DNA from: Brachionus koreanus
Lineage: Eukaryota; Rotifera; Eurotatoria; Ploima; Brachionidae
DNA length: 64,000 nucleotides
Assembly: GCA_016987375.1 (NCBI GenBank)
Contig: PJRA01000114.1
Span: forward strand, 1,035,195 to 1,099,194
Reading direction: 5' to 3'
The notes beneath the pieces are model-generated. The model was not told the origin of the DNA, ran no database searches, and worked only from the letters and a program-made list of their open reading frames with translations. The translations under genes were made by a program, and so were the position numbers. Below are positions 1 to 11,700 of this stretch, piece by piece; within the stretch, counting starts at the first letter, position 1, and the number at the start of each line of letters is the position of its first letter.

Positions 1-635
1 TAGTAAGGTTAGTATCGTTCATTTATCTTACTATTTAAATTTCACAAGTGTTAAAACTAAAAAATTAACTAATCTAAAATATCAAATAAAAAATAAATTG
101 ACACGCTTACATACGAATTTTTTCCATAAATAAATAAAAAAAATAAATTTCTGAATCAAGATATATCGAATACCCGACTTCATTGTGTAATTGCTACCTA
201 ACTATTTCTTCTTTTTTCAATATATGAGAATATATAATATATAATATATGGTAATATGAGAATCAGAAAAAAGAATGACTTTTTGTCAGTGGAACTGAAT
301 AATCTAGAGAATTACGAAAATAATTTTCTAAGAGATTGCTTAATCTGTGATCAATTTTACTAATATTTAATTTATTTTCTAGTTCATAGAATAATGATTT
401 GGAGGAGGTTTTGGGAGGAAGATTTAGGTTGTTCTAGTCCAATTTAAAAAAAATGCATTCTATTAAGATATTTTAGATTTTTTGTTATTGACTTCCTTAA
501 AATTTTTCCTAAATATTTCTTCAAAAAATTATACAATCTATTTGGAATTGTTACAAAAAATTTTATTAAAATAAAAATTTATTTTATTAAATACAAAAAA
601 TAAAAAATTTAATTCTCATATCTTTTTTTTTTCAG
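1..635. other. No gene recognised; likely intron of the ANKFN1-like gene
   Basis: This AT-rich stretch has no recognisable coding segment. It ends in a pyrimidine-rich run followed by AG at 634-635, a good 3' splice acceptor for the exon that follows, so it is probably the last intron of the gene that ends at 2368. Confidence 0.5.
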
Positions 636-2368
636 ACATAAACGAAGAAGATATAGAGAACTCGCGTCTTATCACTCGAGACTTAATCGAAATAAACGAA
701 GATCTCACTTTGTTATTAATTTGTCCTTCAGTTGAGCAAACATGCACCATGCAAATAGGCGACGACGGGCCAAAACCACTTCCATCCAAAATTCAAACTA
801 ATTTCGAATACATTCACCTTCCTGTCCAACTATTCGAAGCAGTACACCTAGCAGCATACAATCTGGAATTTATCAAAACCTATGTAAAAATATCAATCAA
901 ACTTGAACTAGAATTTTTTGCATCAAACCAGTTTTATCGAGAAGCATTTTCGAACGATGAAATAGAGCTGGCCAAAAAAATTCTCTCGCTTGTCTCCAAG
1001 TATCAGCGTGCTCTTGAAGACATTTGGAAAGAGTCTCGCTGGATAATTAATTGTATCAACAATGCACGAGACAAGGCTAATCAACAGGCACACAATTTAA
1101 TCAAATTTCCAGACTTGAAAAATTTTATTGAAAAAGTACAAGATGATAGACAAAAAAAATTCTGCTGCAATTGTCATTTTGACTATAATAACAATTTAGA
1201 CAAGAAAAATATTTATAATCACATAACTCAATTGCCCAAATTGGCTAAGTGCAATTGTAACAGAAATAAAGAAACTCTAAAGAATATTTTAACAACCATT
1301 GGTTTTAAAACAAACAGTTTTAATCACATCGATTCAGTTCAAATTGATGATGAAGATTTAAACAACGTAATGAATGCAAACTTAAATGACAGTTTTGTAG
1401 AAAATTTTGGCTCAATTGAAGACCTGACTAGTAAAAAGTGCAATTTGTGTGATGATTGCATTAAAAATTGTACCAATTGCCAAAAAAATAAATCTTCAGA
1501 TTCATTAAGCTCTTTCGATTTTTATCAAAATCCTTTAAATAAAGTATGTGTAAATGAGACCAGTAGCAAGACTGTTAATAAGCTAGTAAGTAAATTGTAT
1601 ATATCGGCTCCGACGACTCCAAGTACACCAAAGAATTTGAGCACCGAAGATCTAGTCGGATCAAAATCTTCTATTGATTATAAATTTCTCAATCCAAAAT
1701 TAACCCAAAATTCATTCACATCTTCAGCCTATTCTGTAAACTCAAACCCGACTAATTCAACAATAATCGAAAGTCCCATGTCTACGTCATCTTCGTCAGG
1801 TTACTATTCTTCTAAAAATGACTCGAATCTTCCATCGCCTTCTATTGGATATAAAACTGACTCGTGGCAATCACTTGGAATAAGCGGATGCAAAGCTAAC
1901 AGTAAAAAATTAAATGTATTGGTTGATTTTGAGACAGGATTGAAAATAGATCTCAACTTTGAGTGTACTATAAACGGTAAAACAACTTGCAAGGATTTAA
2001 TTTTTCATATGATTAAGAAAATAAATAGTTTTGTTAATTCGTTTAATCAAATTAACAAGGAAGTGGATGGTGAGCCGTTCGAAAGTGGCGAGAATTTTGT
2101 GACTCTTGCCTCGTCGTCAATTGATCTGAGAACAAATAAAGTGCGAAACTCTAATATCAAAGAGACTAATTTCATTCCGACACTTGATGAAAATTCGGAT
2201 TTGTATTATTTAGTAATTTGTTTGGGCAACAATTTTTCCAATGAAAAGATGCTCACAAATGACTGCGTTTTGTCGAATGTAAAAGAACCATGGTTAAGTG
2301 GAGTTATTTATTTGAGAAATAAAGACAATTCCAAAAATTTTACGAAAAAAAATCTACAACAATTTTAA
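636..2368 (+). CDS. ANKFN1: ANKFN1/wide awake (banderuola)-like protein, 3' terminal exon (partial)
   Basis: This is the last exon of a gene entering from the left. It follows a polypyrimidine/AG acceptor at 635, is open in frame from there, and ends in TAA at 2366-2368. Numbering from the codon at 710, residues about 34-121 (beginning IHLPVQLFEAVHLAAY) resemble, from memory, the conserved block of ANKFN1 proteins. Residues about 400-543 resemble the C-terminal Ras-association-like domain, including VLVDFETG and a terminal PWLSGVIYLR segment. Known family members combine ankyrin repeats, fibronectin III and RA-like domains and act in cortical polarity and sleep regulation in flies; the ankyrin and FN3 parts would lie upstream of the window. 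The middle is low-complexity Ser/Asn/Thr. Two cysteine-rich clusters at residues 152-183 and 244-257 are unusual. Assignment is by remembered similarity, not by a search. Confidence 0.6.
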
Positions 2369-2445
2369 TTTTTTTTCTCTCTTTAAAATTTATTTGTAGA
2401 GTTTTAGATGGTTTTTAATAACCTTAAATCAAATTGATAAATTAA

Positions 2446-2451
2446 AATAAA
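2446..2451 (+). promoter_or_regulatory. Polyadenylation signal AATAAA
   Basis: AATAAA lies about 80 bases downstream of the ANKFN1-like stop codon, as expected for that gene's 3' end. In such AT-rich DNA the hexamer is common, so position is the main support. Confidence 0.4.
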
Positions 2452-2547
2452 TATTTTCTTATGAATTATTATTTAATATAATATTTTGTCCAATTAAACT
2501 AACAATGAATAAAAAGCGTCCTAAAACTTTTAAAATAAGATTTTCTT

Positions 2548-2567
2548 TATATATATATATATATATA
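2548..2567. repeat. (TA)n microsatellite
   Basis: Ten TA units in a row, in the gap after the ANKFN1-like gene. Confidence 0.9.
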
Positions 2568-2689
2568 AACTAGATTATTTATATTGAAATAATAAACAAA
2601 TACAATCAAACTTTTTTAAACAAGAACGTCTTTATCATAATAATTCCCCATTCGGACAATTTTTTTCAATCCTTACCCCTATTCAGACA

Positions 2690-3720
2690 ATCGCACGCAT
2701 TTTTTTTTTGAGTTTGACTCACACTCGCAGTCAAAACGCAATTTTTTTGAGTGTCAAAAATTTTAAATTTTGAGTTTGATACAATTTTTTTTGTTTTTAA
2801 GTAAATTTTTATATTTTATGGAAAAAAAATGAAGTAATGTCAATTATTTTATTTTAAGTTTTCATGAAACGTTATAGTTCAGATGGAAAAGCGTACATTT
2901 AAGTTTTTTTAAAAACATTAGTCCAAAAATTTTACCTAAATTAGGACAAAAAACCTTTTTTTTGGGATTTTAAATAAATTCTTGAAATGGCCAGGGTTAG
3001 GTAAAAGTTGGTCTGTTTGGTTACTCAAAACTTTTACAACAAATGCAGTAGTAACCATATTGAATATAATTAATTGTTTATTTTAAAATACTTTTGAAAA
3101 TTTCAATATCTTTTTTAATAAGTGAATTTGAGACCAAAATAAGAGGTATTTACAGTGTTTTTTTTTTCGGCTTATCTAGTTAAGTCAAAATTGATTTCAC
3201 GAGTTAACATTATCATGTTTTCAGCTAGTGAAGCGGCATTTAGAAGTTTAAGCTCAAGGAGAATTAAATAAAAAATGATGCATTATATTTTGTTAAAAAA
3301 GATCCAGGGGCAAAATTAAAATTAAAAAAAAAATTTCTTTGATTTGTACCCTGGCCATTTCAAGAATTTATTTAAAATCCCAAAAAAAAGGTTTTCTGTT
3401 CTAATTTAGGTAAAATTTTTGGACTAATGTTTTTAAAAAAATTTTTGTAATTATTTTGTTCGAAATCGAAACTTTTTAAGAATCTGTGGAAAATTTTGGT
3501 CTAAGCAGGAATCGAACCTGTGATGTTTTTTAAAAATATTTTAATTGAATTTTTCATGAAAACTTAAAATAAAATAATTGACATTACTTTATTTTTTTCC
3601 ATAAAATAAAAAAATTTACTTAAAAACAAAAAAAATTGTATCAAATTCAAAATTTTAAAATTGAGTGCGAGTCTGAGTTTCAGTGGTACGCACGTAAACT
3701 CAACTCAAACTCAAGGTTTT
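2690..3720. repeat. Foldback element: about 300-base inverted-repeat arms with a 350-base centre
   Basis: The left arm (about 2690-2998) reappears as its reverse complement at about 3349-3710. Matching pieces include 2755-2870 with 3545-3660 (the gene-free AAGTAATGTCAATTATTT segment) and 2909-2998 with 3350-3450 (the AAATGGCCAGGG segment). Outer ends carry related GAGTTTGA and GAGTGCGAGT motifs. The arms are imperfect, and the right arm has about 80 extra bases (3455-3540). The centre (2999-3348) has no coding potential. The structure is that of a foldback or MITE-type non-autonomous transposon. It abuts a dead mariner transposase on its right, but no shared ends prove a link. Confidence 0.75.
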
Positions 3721-3769
3721 TTGACTGAAAATGTCTGCCCCTATTTCCATTTATTTCAATGAAAAACAA

Positions 3770-4485
3770 AATTGACATGGTCTTGTACAACCTTTGGGTC
3801 GATATTGCTCAGGCAAGCGCGAAATTTGGCATTTTACGATTTGCCTAACATTTTTTGCCTTCCAGTCACCCTCATAAATTTAGCTTTCAAATTTTCTTAA
3901 AAATCTTCAATTAGTCATGCTTTTGGTACGTCTGCTGGATTCGCTTCTTTAGCAACATTCCTTATACTTTTATCAAACATATAATTCTGTACTATATTGG
4001 CATAATGAGATGATGCTAAGTCAGGCCAAAATACATAATTGCCATCCTGATAATATTTTTAATCATTGGTTCGTTTCTAAATACACTCTCCAAGATAGAC
4101 ATGTTGATTGAATCAATTATAATCTCATATCTGCTATATTTTAAAAGCATTCGACGACATTTTGGCCTTACTGCCTTCTCTTGGTTAGCATTAAGAGGCT
4201 CTGGTGTTTTTTAAACTTTTTTAAAATTTTTCCGATATAGATAAAGTGACAATTAAACTTTCTAGACATCTTTTCGAGAACGATCTGATTTATGATTGTA
4301 AAAGGCTTTAAGTTTGGCCACCATTAGTTTCGTCGCTATTTTAGCAGGTCTGCCATTTACTTTTTTTCTCTCGAAGGTTTTTTTTTTATAATATCTACCC
4401 AACAATATACGGAACGTTTTCTGTATCTTTTGATGGTTTCGTGCATTTTTACTAACAACTTGTCAAAAATTCAACTTTTTGAAAT
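3770..4485 (-). pseudogene. Degenerate Tc1/mariner-type transposase
   Basis: Read on the minus strand, with several frame changes and stops, this region gives fragments in the correct order for an IS630/Tc1/mariner transposase. First comes a helix-turn-helix linker with GRPAKIATKL (about 4350). Then a YLGECI segment, then DGNYVFWPDLASSHYAN (about 4040-3995), which contains the second catalytic aspartate, then ANPADVPKA (about 3935), and a C-terminal end near 3770. Internal stops and frameshifts show it is inactive. No clear terminal inverted repeats were found. The family is inferred from remembered motifs; the fragments leave little doubt about the superfamily. Confidence 0.8.
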
Positions 4486-4489
4486 AATT

Positions 4490-5891
4490 TTTTTTTTAAA
4501 GCTAGGATCATAGAGAAAAAACATTTGGATTTTTTTATTCAAGATTAATTAATAGCTTTGTGATCAAACGATAAATGCTGAAATTTGCAACATTCAAGCT
4601 ATAAATTTATAATAATATCAATTTGATCTTTATTGACTTTGTAAAAAATTTAATAAATTTGATATCAATTTATCAGTGTTTTTTTGTTTTCAAAATTACA
4701 GATAATTTTATTTTTATAAAAATTATAATTTTAATTATTAAAAATTTTATTAAATTAAAAAAAATGAAGTGTGAATCAGTTTATTACGCCAAAGGCACTA
4801 ATCTGTTGATTAACCTTGAAAATTGAAAAAAAAAATTTACAAAGCTGTTGTAGACTTAGAAACGTAAGTATGATTGTTTATGTATATAAATATGGCATAT
4901 ATTTTTGATATTTAAAATATTTTAAAATTAAATTTAAAAAAAACAAAAATTAAATTTGATGAGTATGAAGATGCTTATCTCTATCTATTAATGATATAGA
5001 CTTTGTTAGTTTGTTTGAATTTTAAATTTTGATAGTTATGTTGAGTTCAACGACTTGATTAGAATTGTTCATTTTAACGAACTGGAATGAAAGTTATCAA
5101 ATTGATCGTGTAAAAAATAAAATTCTGTAAAATTAAAATAACATAGAAAAATAGTGAAAATCGAGTAAAATTAATTCTAAATTAAATCAATAAAATATTT
5201 TATTTTGTTTTCTTTTTTAACATCGCCTTAAAGGCGTTCATTGAAATAATAAATAAATAAATAAAATAAAAATAACTTGCCTTAAAAATATTTTAGGAAA
5301 TAAATTTTTTCTTCTTTTTAAATTCTCCTATTAATAATTCATCTATCCTGGTCTGTAATAAATTAATTCCTTAGAAAAATTTAAATATATTTACTTTCCC
5401 CTTGAATTATATTCTTGGGATTCAAGGATCATGTCTAAGTAGCTTAAAAAATCGATTGATTTTGTCTTACCGTATTATAAGTTCATTGCAGTTTTCAATT
5501 TCTTGTTCGAGTGACAGCTCTAAAAAGAATTTAAAAAAAAATTTAAAAAATAATTTATTTTTTATAGTGACTTTTAAAAAAGTTAACTAATATGAAAGCT
5601 AAGAATTAAGATTTTTTTATTTTCAATTATTTTTATTCTGTTAGAATTTTATGTGTCAGTGAAAAAATTTAGCCATTAATTCTTTACGACTGTTTACACT
5701 ACTCACAAGAAAAAAAAAACATCATTATATATTAAAACTCTTTTTTAAATCTTAGCACATTTTAAAAATAAAAATTTTAAATTCAGGACAAGAAAAAATT
5801 CTCTAGATAAGTGGAATTCTTATCAATATGTCTTATCTAAAGACTTCTGTTATTCTAAAGTAAATTATTCTTATTTTCAATTAATTGCATA
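4490..5891. other. Intergenic, no gene recognised
   Basis: AT-rich DNA with only short chance reading frames biased to Ile/Lys/Asn/Phe. The one landmark is the hairpin plus AATA-type tail at 5223-5275, listed separately. The last 300 bases should hold the promoter of the C1GALT1-like gene; no defined element was seen. Confidence 0.6.
5223..5275 (+). mobile_element. Possible LINE 3' tail (hairpin plus AATA-type repeats)
   Basis: A short perfect hairpin, CGCCTTAAAGGCG, is followed by a tandem AATA-type tail (AATAAATAAATAAATAAAAT). Such hairpin-plus-microsatellite tails are typical of CR1-like non-LTR retrotransposons, and a comparable arrangement follows the CR1-like fragment at 59.6-60.05 kb. 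No reverse-transcriptase remnant is recognisable upstream, so this would be a copy truncated almost completely at its 5' end. Confidence 0.35.
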
Positions 5892-7041
5892 ATGGTTTCA
5901 TTTCGTTTTTTAAAGAAAATTTTTCTAGAGTTAATCTTTTGTGCAATCGTAATATTTGTGATATACAGAACAGTGACTTTGAACATAGACCTTAGAAGTG
6001 ATGTGGTTAAATTAGACAAATTAGTTAAAAAACATCCAACAATATTTTGCATGATATTGACGACGCCAAAAAGTTTTGAAAAACTCAGAGCTCAAGCTTC
6101 TCTTAGCGTTTGGGCTCACAAGTGTGACAATTTTAAATTCATATCACTTACAACCGAGGAGATAAAAAAAGTTCAAAATCAATCAAGCCTAAAAGACATA
6201 AATTATTTTATAATGCATCCAAAAGAGCTGGTGGAAGACAAATATGGCAAATTGACTCAAAAAGTGTTTGTTTCTATTAAACAAATTTACTCTGATTTTG
6301 GTAATTATGATTGGTATCTGAAAGCAGATGATGACACTTTTATTGAAATGTATAATTTAAGAAAATTTATTGAAGATAAAGATCCTAAAAAGCCTGTCAC
6401 ATACGGCTATGATTTCAAAGTGATTGTTGAAAAAGGTTACCATTCAGGAGGCGCTGGATATTTAATGAGCAAAGAAGCCTTTTCTCGGTTAGGATGGGCT
6501 TTACATGCTAAACCTGATATTTGTATAAAATCTGGCGTTGAAGATGTAGACGTTGCTAAATGTCTTCGTAAATTGAACGTCTTCCCCGAAAAGTCAATTG
6601 ATGAATTGGGCCGGGAGCGTTTTATTCCACTTAATTTACCAGGATTTTACATGGGTTCAATACCAACTTGGCTAAAAAAATACTCGGCAAATGAAATCCG
6701 AAATGTAACATTTAAAAAATACAATTGGTTTTATCTATCTATTATAATATGTATTTTAGGGGACAGAATGCTGCAGTGATAGCTTTATTTCAGTTCATTA
6801 CATGACACCTAAAAAAATGTTCATTTTAGGCACTGTAATTTCCAGACTTACCTATTTATTGAATCAAAATAACAAAAATCAAACTTTGATTAGACCAACA
6901 TTTAAAGATATTATCGATGCGTTTATAAAATATGAAAAAATAGAAAATGAAATGGTTAAATATTGGGCGAAAATTAGTAAAGCTATGACAACAAAAAAAA
7001 ATCACAAAAAAAGTCAAAAAAAAAAAAAAAGAAAAAATTAA
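5892..7041 (+). CDS. C1GALT1: Core 1 synthase-like beta-1,3-galactosyltransferase (T-synthase family)
   Basis: Two exons, 5892-6704 and 6760-7041, with a 55-base phase-0 intron, encode 364 aa, close to the roughly 363 aa of vertebrate C1GALT1. It is a type II Golgi membrane protein: residues 8-26 form a membrane anchor after a short basic N-terminus. The metal-binding DDD motif is at residues 146-148 (YLKADDDTF), followed by HSGGAGYLMSKEAFSRL and EDVDVAKC, all in family order. Exon 2 supplies GTECCSDSFISVHYMTP, the conserved end of the catalytic domain. The family adds galactose to GalNAc-Ser/Thr to make core 1 O-glycans. Without the splice the frame stops at 6777 before this conserved segment, so the intron is well supported. 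The tail is a lysine-rich run encoded by long A tracts. Whether this copy is the true T-synthase or a paralogue cannot be told here. Confidence 0.85.
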
Positions 7042-8797
7042 AAGAGAAAAAATTTTGTTTTAATAAAAATTATTTATGGATTAGTTTTTTAAAATAAAAA
7101 TATTGACTAATTTTGTATATAAAAGTTTAACTATTGTTTAATTCAGTAAAAAACAATAGAAAAATAATTTCCATTTTTGCCCACTAGTCAATAAAGCATT
7201 AATGTAAGACTTATTACTCTAGCTATTTCCGATTAGATTTTTCTTTAGGAGTCAAAGTCGAGATATTTATATGAGTTGACAATTACAAGAGTTTGGTTGA
7301 GTAGAAAGATAGAAAGTGGAAATAATATGAAGCAAATCACTTGGTAACGGATGTTCAGAAAGTAATGGTCGTTTTTTAAAATCAAAGAAAAAACACTAAT
7401 CAAAAGAAAACGAAATTTTATACGAATGTAACTTAGCTTCTAATATAAAAAAAATTAATTATCATTTAATTTAAATGTTGTTTACTATTTGAATAAGGCC
7501 AATGACATTGCCTATGGCCCTTTTATAAAAATTTCCCCGGCAAAATAATTTTTATGAAATTAAGTTTTATATATATCATCTTATAGAAAATTTAACAAGG
7601 ATTCCAAATATATGTAAATTATTTTGAAACAATGATCTATTCAAAAGCTATGATAAGAAAACACTGAATTTTGACATATTTTTTTTGTTCAAAAATTCGA
7701 GTGTTTTAGCATGTTTGATCATAACTTTTGAATTAAATAAGAAAATTTCATCAAATTTAGTATTTAAAAACTCAATTACCTGATAATTGATTAAAGATAA
7801 TTAAAATAGTATATTTTTAATATTAAGATACTTACTCTAGTGACTTAAAAAAATATGACTCGATATTAGCAATTCTAAAAGTTTTGAAAATCTTTTAGGT
7901 GTTAAAATATAAAAATAGTTCAAAGTTGCATTTTTTGGAACATTCTGGTAGAGCTCAAATTTTGGAAAATTTTGACTGTAGTGCATTTTGCAGATTTTGG
8001 CACATTAACAATGTAACTATGAATGTTGTGTTTTACTGGATTTACAGAAATAGTATAAAAAAAAAGTTAACGTAATTTTCCTAATTTAGTGACATGTCTT
8101 TAAAATAGAGTACTCTATTTTAGTGACACGCTGTTATAACATGTAAAAGGTTCTTTTGTGACATGTCATTAAATATTTTAGTGACATGTCACTAAATTCG
8201 AATGATTACGTTAAAATCATTTTTAGCATTAATTTCTGTTCTATTGGATCAAATTTCACAAAACCAGTGAAACATAGAATCATTCTAATTTTTCAGATTA
8301 AAGTTCTTCACAACCTTTTGAAAACAACTCAAAGTGTAAAATTCACTTGGAAATCCACGCAACAAAGTATCCTTTTTTCACGACTGACTGATTTGATTGA
8401 GATGGGTCTTAAATTGATTTATGCTATTATAATTTTTTTGACTCAACATTATGTATTTTATTTAATAAATAAAAAACAATTAAGTTTTTTGAAATTTTTT
8501 GGTCTTGGTTAAAACCACTATTTAGCTAAATTTAATTTTCTTTTAGAGCTAAAAAAATTAATTACATGTTTCATTTTAAAAAATTTAGGTACAGAAAAGA
8601 ATGATACTTAGAATAAATTTAAAAAATAATTAAAAAAAATTTATTTAATAAATATTTTTTTAATTTAAGTGCTATTAACTAGCCTACTATTAGCTTAAAA
8701 AAAACACAAACTTACTTTATAAATTTAAAAAAAAAAACTAAAATATTTATAAATATATATATATGCATATAGAGTAAAGGATAGATTGATAAAAAAA
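7042..8797. other. Intergenic, no gene recognised
   Basis: AT-rich DNA between two converging genes. A 108-codon open frame at 8186-8512 has a Phe/Ile/Leu-biased sequence with no recognisable family and is probably chance. A cluster of TGACATGTC-type repeats at 8086-8200 is listed separately. Confidence 0.6.
8086..8200. repeat. Cluster of TTAGTGACATGTC motifs, one in a 16-base palindrome
   Basis: Within about 115 bases the motif (T)TAGTGACATGTC or a one-base variant occurs near 8088, 8131, 8157 and 8180. The last copy forms the perfect palindrome TAGTGACATGTCACTA. A further palindrome, AGAGTACTCT, lies between the first two. It is not explained by any gene nearby. Confidence 0.6.
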
Positions 8798-11700
8798 TTA
8801 TTTTAAATTTGGAGGATACACATTTATCTTGGCTTTATATCGTTTTCCAGCTATGTCAATTTCATAATGAGCATTTTTCGTCAGATATTCCATCGTTAGA
8901 GGAAGCTTTTCACCAGTGCTTTCATCAAAATTGTGAACAAAGCCCAAACAAACCTTTTTTGATGATTAATTTTTATCAATTATTTTCTTCTAGTAATCCT
9001 ACTTGTTTTCTCAAACTAAAACCAAATGAAGCGCTTGTAACATAACCACAAAATTTATCATTTCTATAAATAGTTTCTGAACCTAATTTTAAAAATTTAT
9101 TTTACTTGTATGATCGAAGTTTTATTAAAATTTACCCCATGGCCACGGATCCTGATATAAATTATGGTCTTCTAACAAAAATTGACAAAACTTTTTCCTA
9201 ACTCTTTGTTCTTTGAGTTGCATCAAAGCCATCTTACCAATAAAATCTTTGGACTCCAATTTAACCCTATACTCACGATTACATTCATACGGTGTAGTTC
9301 TTTTGTCAAGGTCCTGACCCCAAAAAGCAAACATTTTTTCTATCCTCAATGACCTTAAGGCATAATAGCCGGCATTTACAATACCGTAGTTTTTTCCCTT
9401 TTCCATCAGTGTGTCATACACATGCAAGCTATATTCAGTTGGAATATAAAGCATAAAACCTTCTTCTCCTGTATGAGTGAGTCTCATGGCTCTAATTCCA
9501 CTTGCATATCCAACATCAATCTCTTTACACGTAAATAAAGGAAAATCGGCTTTGCTTAGTGATTCGTCAGTCAATTCACTTAGCAATTCAATGGATTTTG
9601 GACCTAGAAGATTAATAGCTGTGTACAAAGAAGTCACATCGCTCATCAAAACACCACTGTCTTCTGGAAAATGCTCACTTAACCATTTAATACTTCGTGT
9701 TTGCTGTGTTACTGGACTAATAACCAAAAAACTAAAAAAAAAAATTAAAACTAATTGCTAATTTATACATTAAAAAATTTTGTTTAAAAATATTTTTACC
9801 AATTGGGCTCAATTTGAATTACAGAACAATCATTTTCATAGCCTCCACGATGATTCTGCATACCAGTATGCACCACTGTACCAATTGGACAGTCAATGTC
9901 ATTAGAACAAATTTGTTGCAAAAAATCAACAACTTCTCTTCCGGCTGATTTAAGTTCAAATTTTGTGAACGAAGACATGTCAATAACAGCAACGCCTTTT
10001 CGGCATGCAGTATATTCCTCTTGGACCTTCTCAAACCATTGTGGCTTGCCAAAGGTGCCTTTTCCGGAATCTTCATAGAAAAAATCTTTTAATGTTTTGT
10101 CAAACAACAATGGTCGTTCATAGCCAAGAATTTCGCCATAAACTGCACCATGAGATAATAAACGAGTGTAAAGTGGTGATGTTCTTAACTTTCGACCAGT
10201 TTTGTACAAACTCATTCCATAAGTCGGGTACTTGAGCGAATACTGTTTACCAACAGTTTCTCTTACTCTATCTCGCAAAAACTTTCTATTGTTGTGTAAT
10301 TTAACAAACCTACGAATATCAATTGGCCATAGTTGAATCTCAGTTTCACCAAATGCTATTAACTCAGCCGTGTATTTGCCAATACCACCTGCTAATGATG
10401 CTGTATCTCCATTGGTGCCGGCCGCCACAAAATAGTTATCAATCTTACAGAAAAATTTTATTTTTTATACAAACAGAAAATCACAAAAATAAACTTCTGA
10501 AGACTCGCCGATTATCAATTTGGTATCTGGTGTAAAACTTTCAGCACTACAAATTACTTTATCGATTTCAGCATCAACTGAAATAGGAACTCTAGCTACC
10601 AAGTTTTTTATTAGGGGATCTTTAATTTTTTTTTATTTTAAAAATTAAATTATAATTTTTTTTGTTGAAAATTAATTACAAAAATGGTCCAAATCTGGTT
10701 TTAGAGAACAATTTTCAAAATCTTTCGGTATGCTCTCATGAAATATTGGTTTAGCTTCTTTTTCAAAACCTCCAAATAAAAGACCGCCTCCGGCATTATA
10801 TTTCATATATATGTGACTATCATAATCGCGAATTACTAAATCAAATATTAAAAATTATTAAAACTAAAATTAAAACAAAATTTTTTTTTTACACTAAAAA
10901 ACCAGTGTCAATTTGAAGCCTTTATTGCTCTATCTATCTATCTTTGGAATTGTTAATCAGAATTCTAAAAATCGAATTTTTTCAAAAAAATTCATTCATG
11001 CTTACAAATTCAGAAAATTTTAGATGAATATGAATAACCATAAAGTCATAAAATTTATGAGTAAAAAGATAGTGTCAAATTGACACCGGCCATGTGTGTT
11101 TTAAATAAAATAAGTAATAAAATAAAATTGTATTTAAACATAGGTAAAAAAATTATTAAAGAATTAGAAATAAGATGGTATTTTTTAGCGAAAAATTTAT
11201 CTAATTTAAATTAAAATTAAATGTTATAGAACTTATTTTTTAAATAATTGTTTTCTTCATGTTTTAACAATTTTATTTATTAATTAGATTAAAAAAATCA
11301 TCCAAAAAATTTTTTATTTAATTTAACATTTTTAAATCAATTTTTGATAATTTATTTTTTTAATCAACAAAATTTTATTTTTTAAAGTGTTTAATTTCTC
11401 CTCATTAATTACTTTAATTTATTTAAATAAAGCTAACAACTAATTTTAATTTTGCTATTTTATAATTTTTTTTTATTTTTAAAATAAAAAATATATCAAA
11501 TCAGATTTTTTTTGTACAGAGTTAATCTAAATTTACCTGGCATATTTGGTTTAATTCCAAACGGTTTTAAAATACTATGATAATGCTCACATGAATGAAC
11601 TGGAACTTTTACTCTCGGTTCACTGAGCTTTCCAAGCTCACGAGCTCTCTTGGTAAGAAAAAATATAAAAACTTTATCTTATAAAGTCTTTGCAGTATTT

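Noticed and set aside
1804..1992. Minus-strand frame inside the ANKFN1-like exon
   Set aside because: It is antisense to a well-conserved coding block and has no similarity of its own.
7340..7380. Possible mariner-type end (TTCAGAAAGTAATGGTCG)
   Set aside because: Faintly similar to mariner termini but with no partner repeat and no element body nearby.
8186..8512. 108-codon frame upstream of PDPR's 3' end
   Set aside because: Its start lies in the palindromic repeat cluster, and the sequence is hydrophobic and low in information with no family signature; probably chance.
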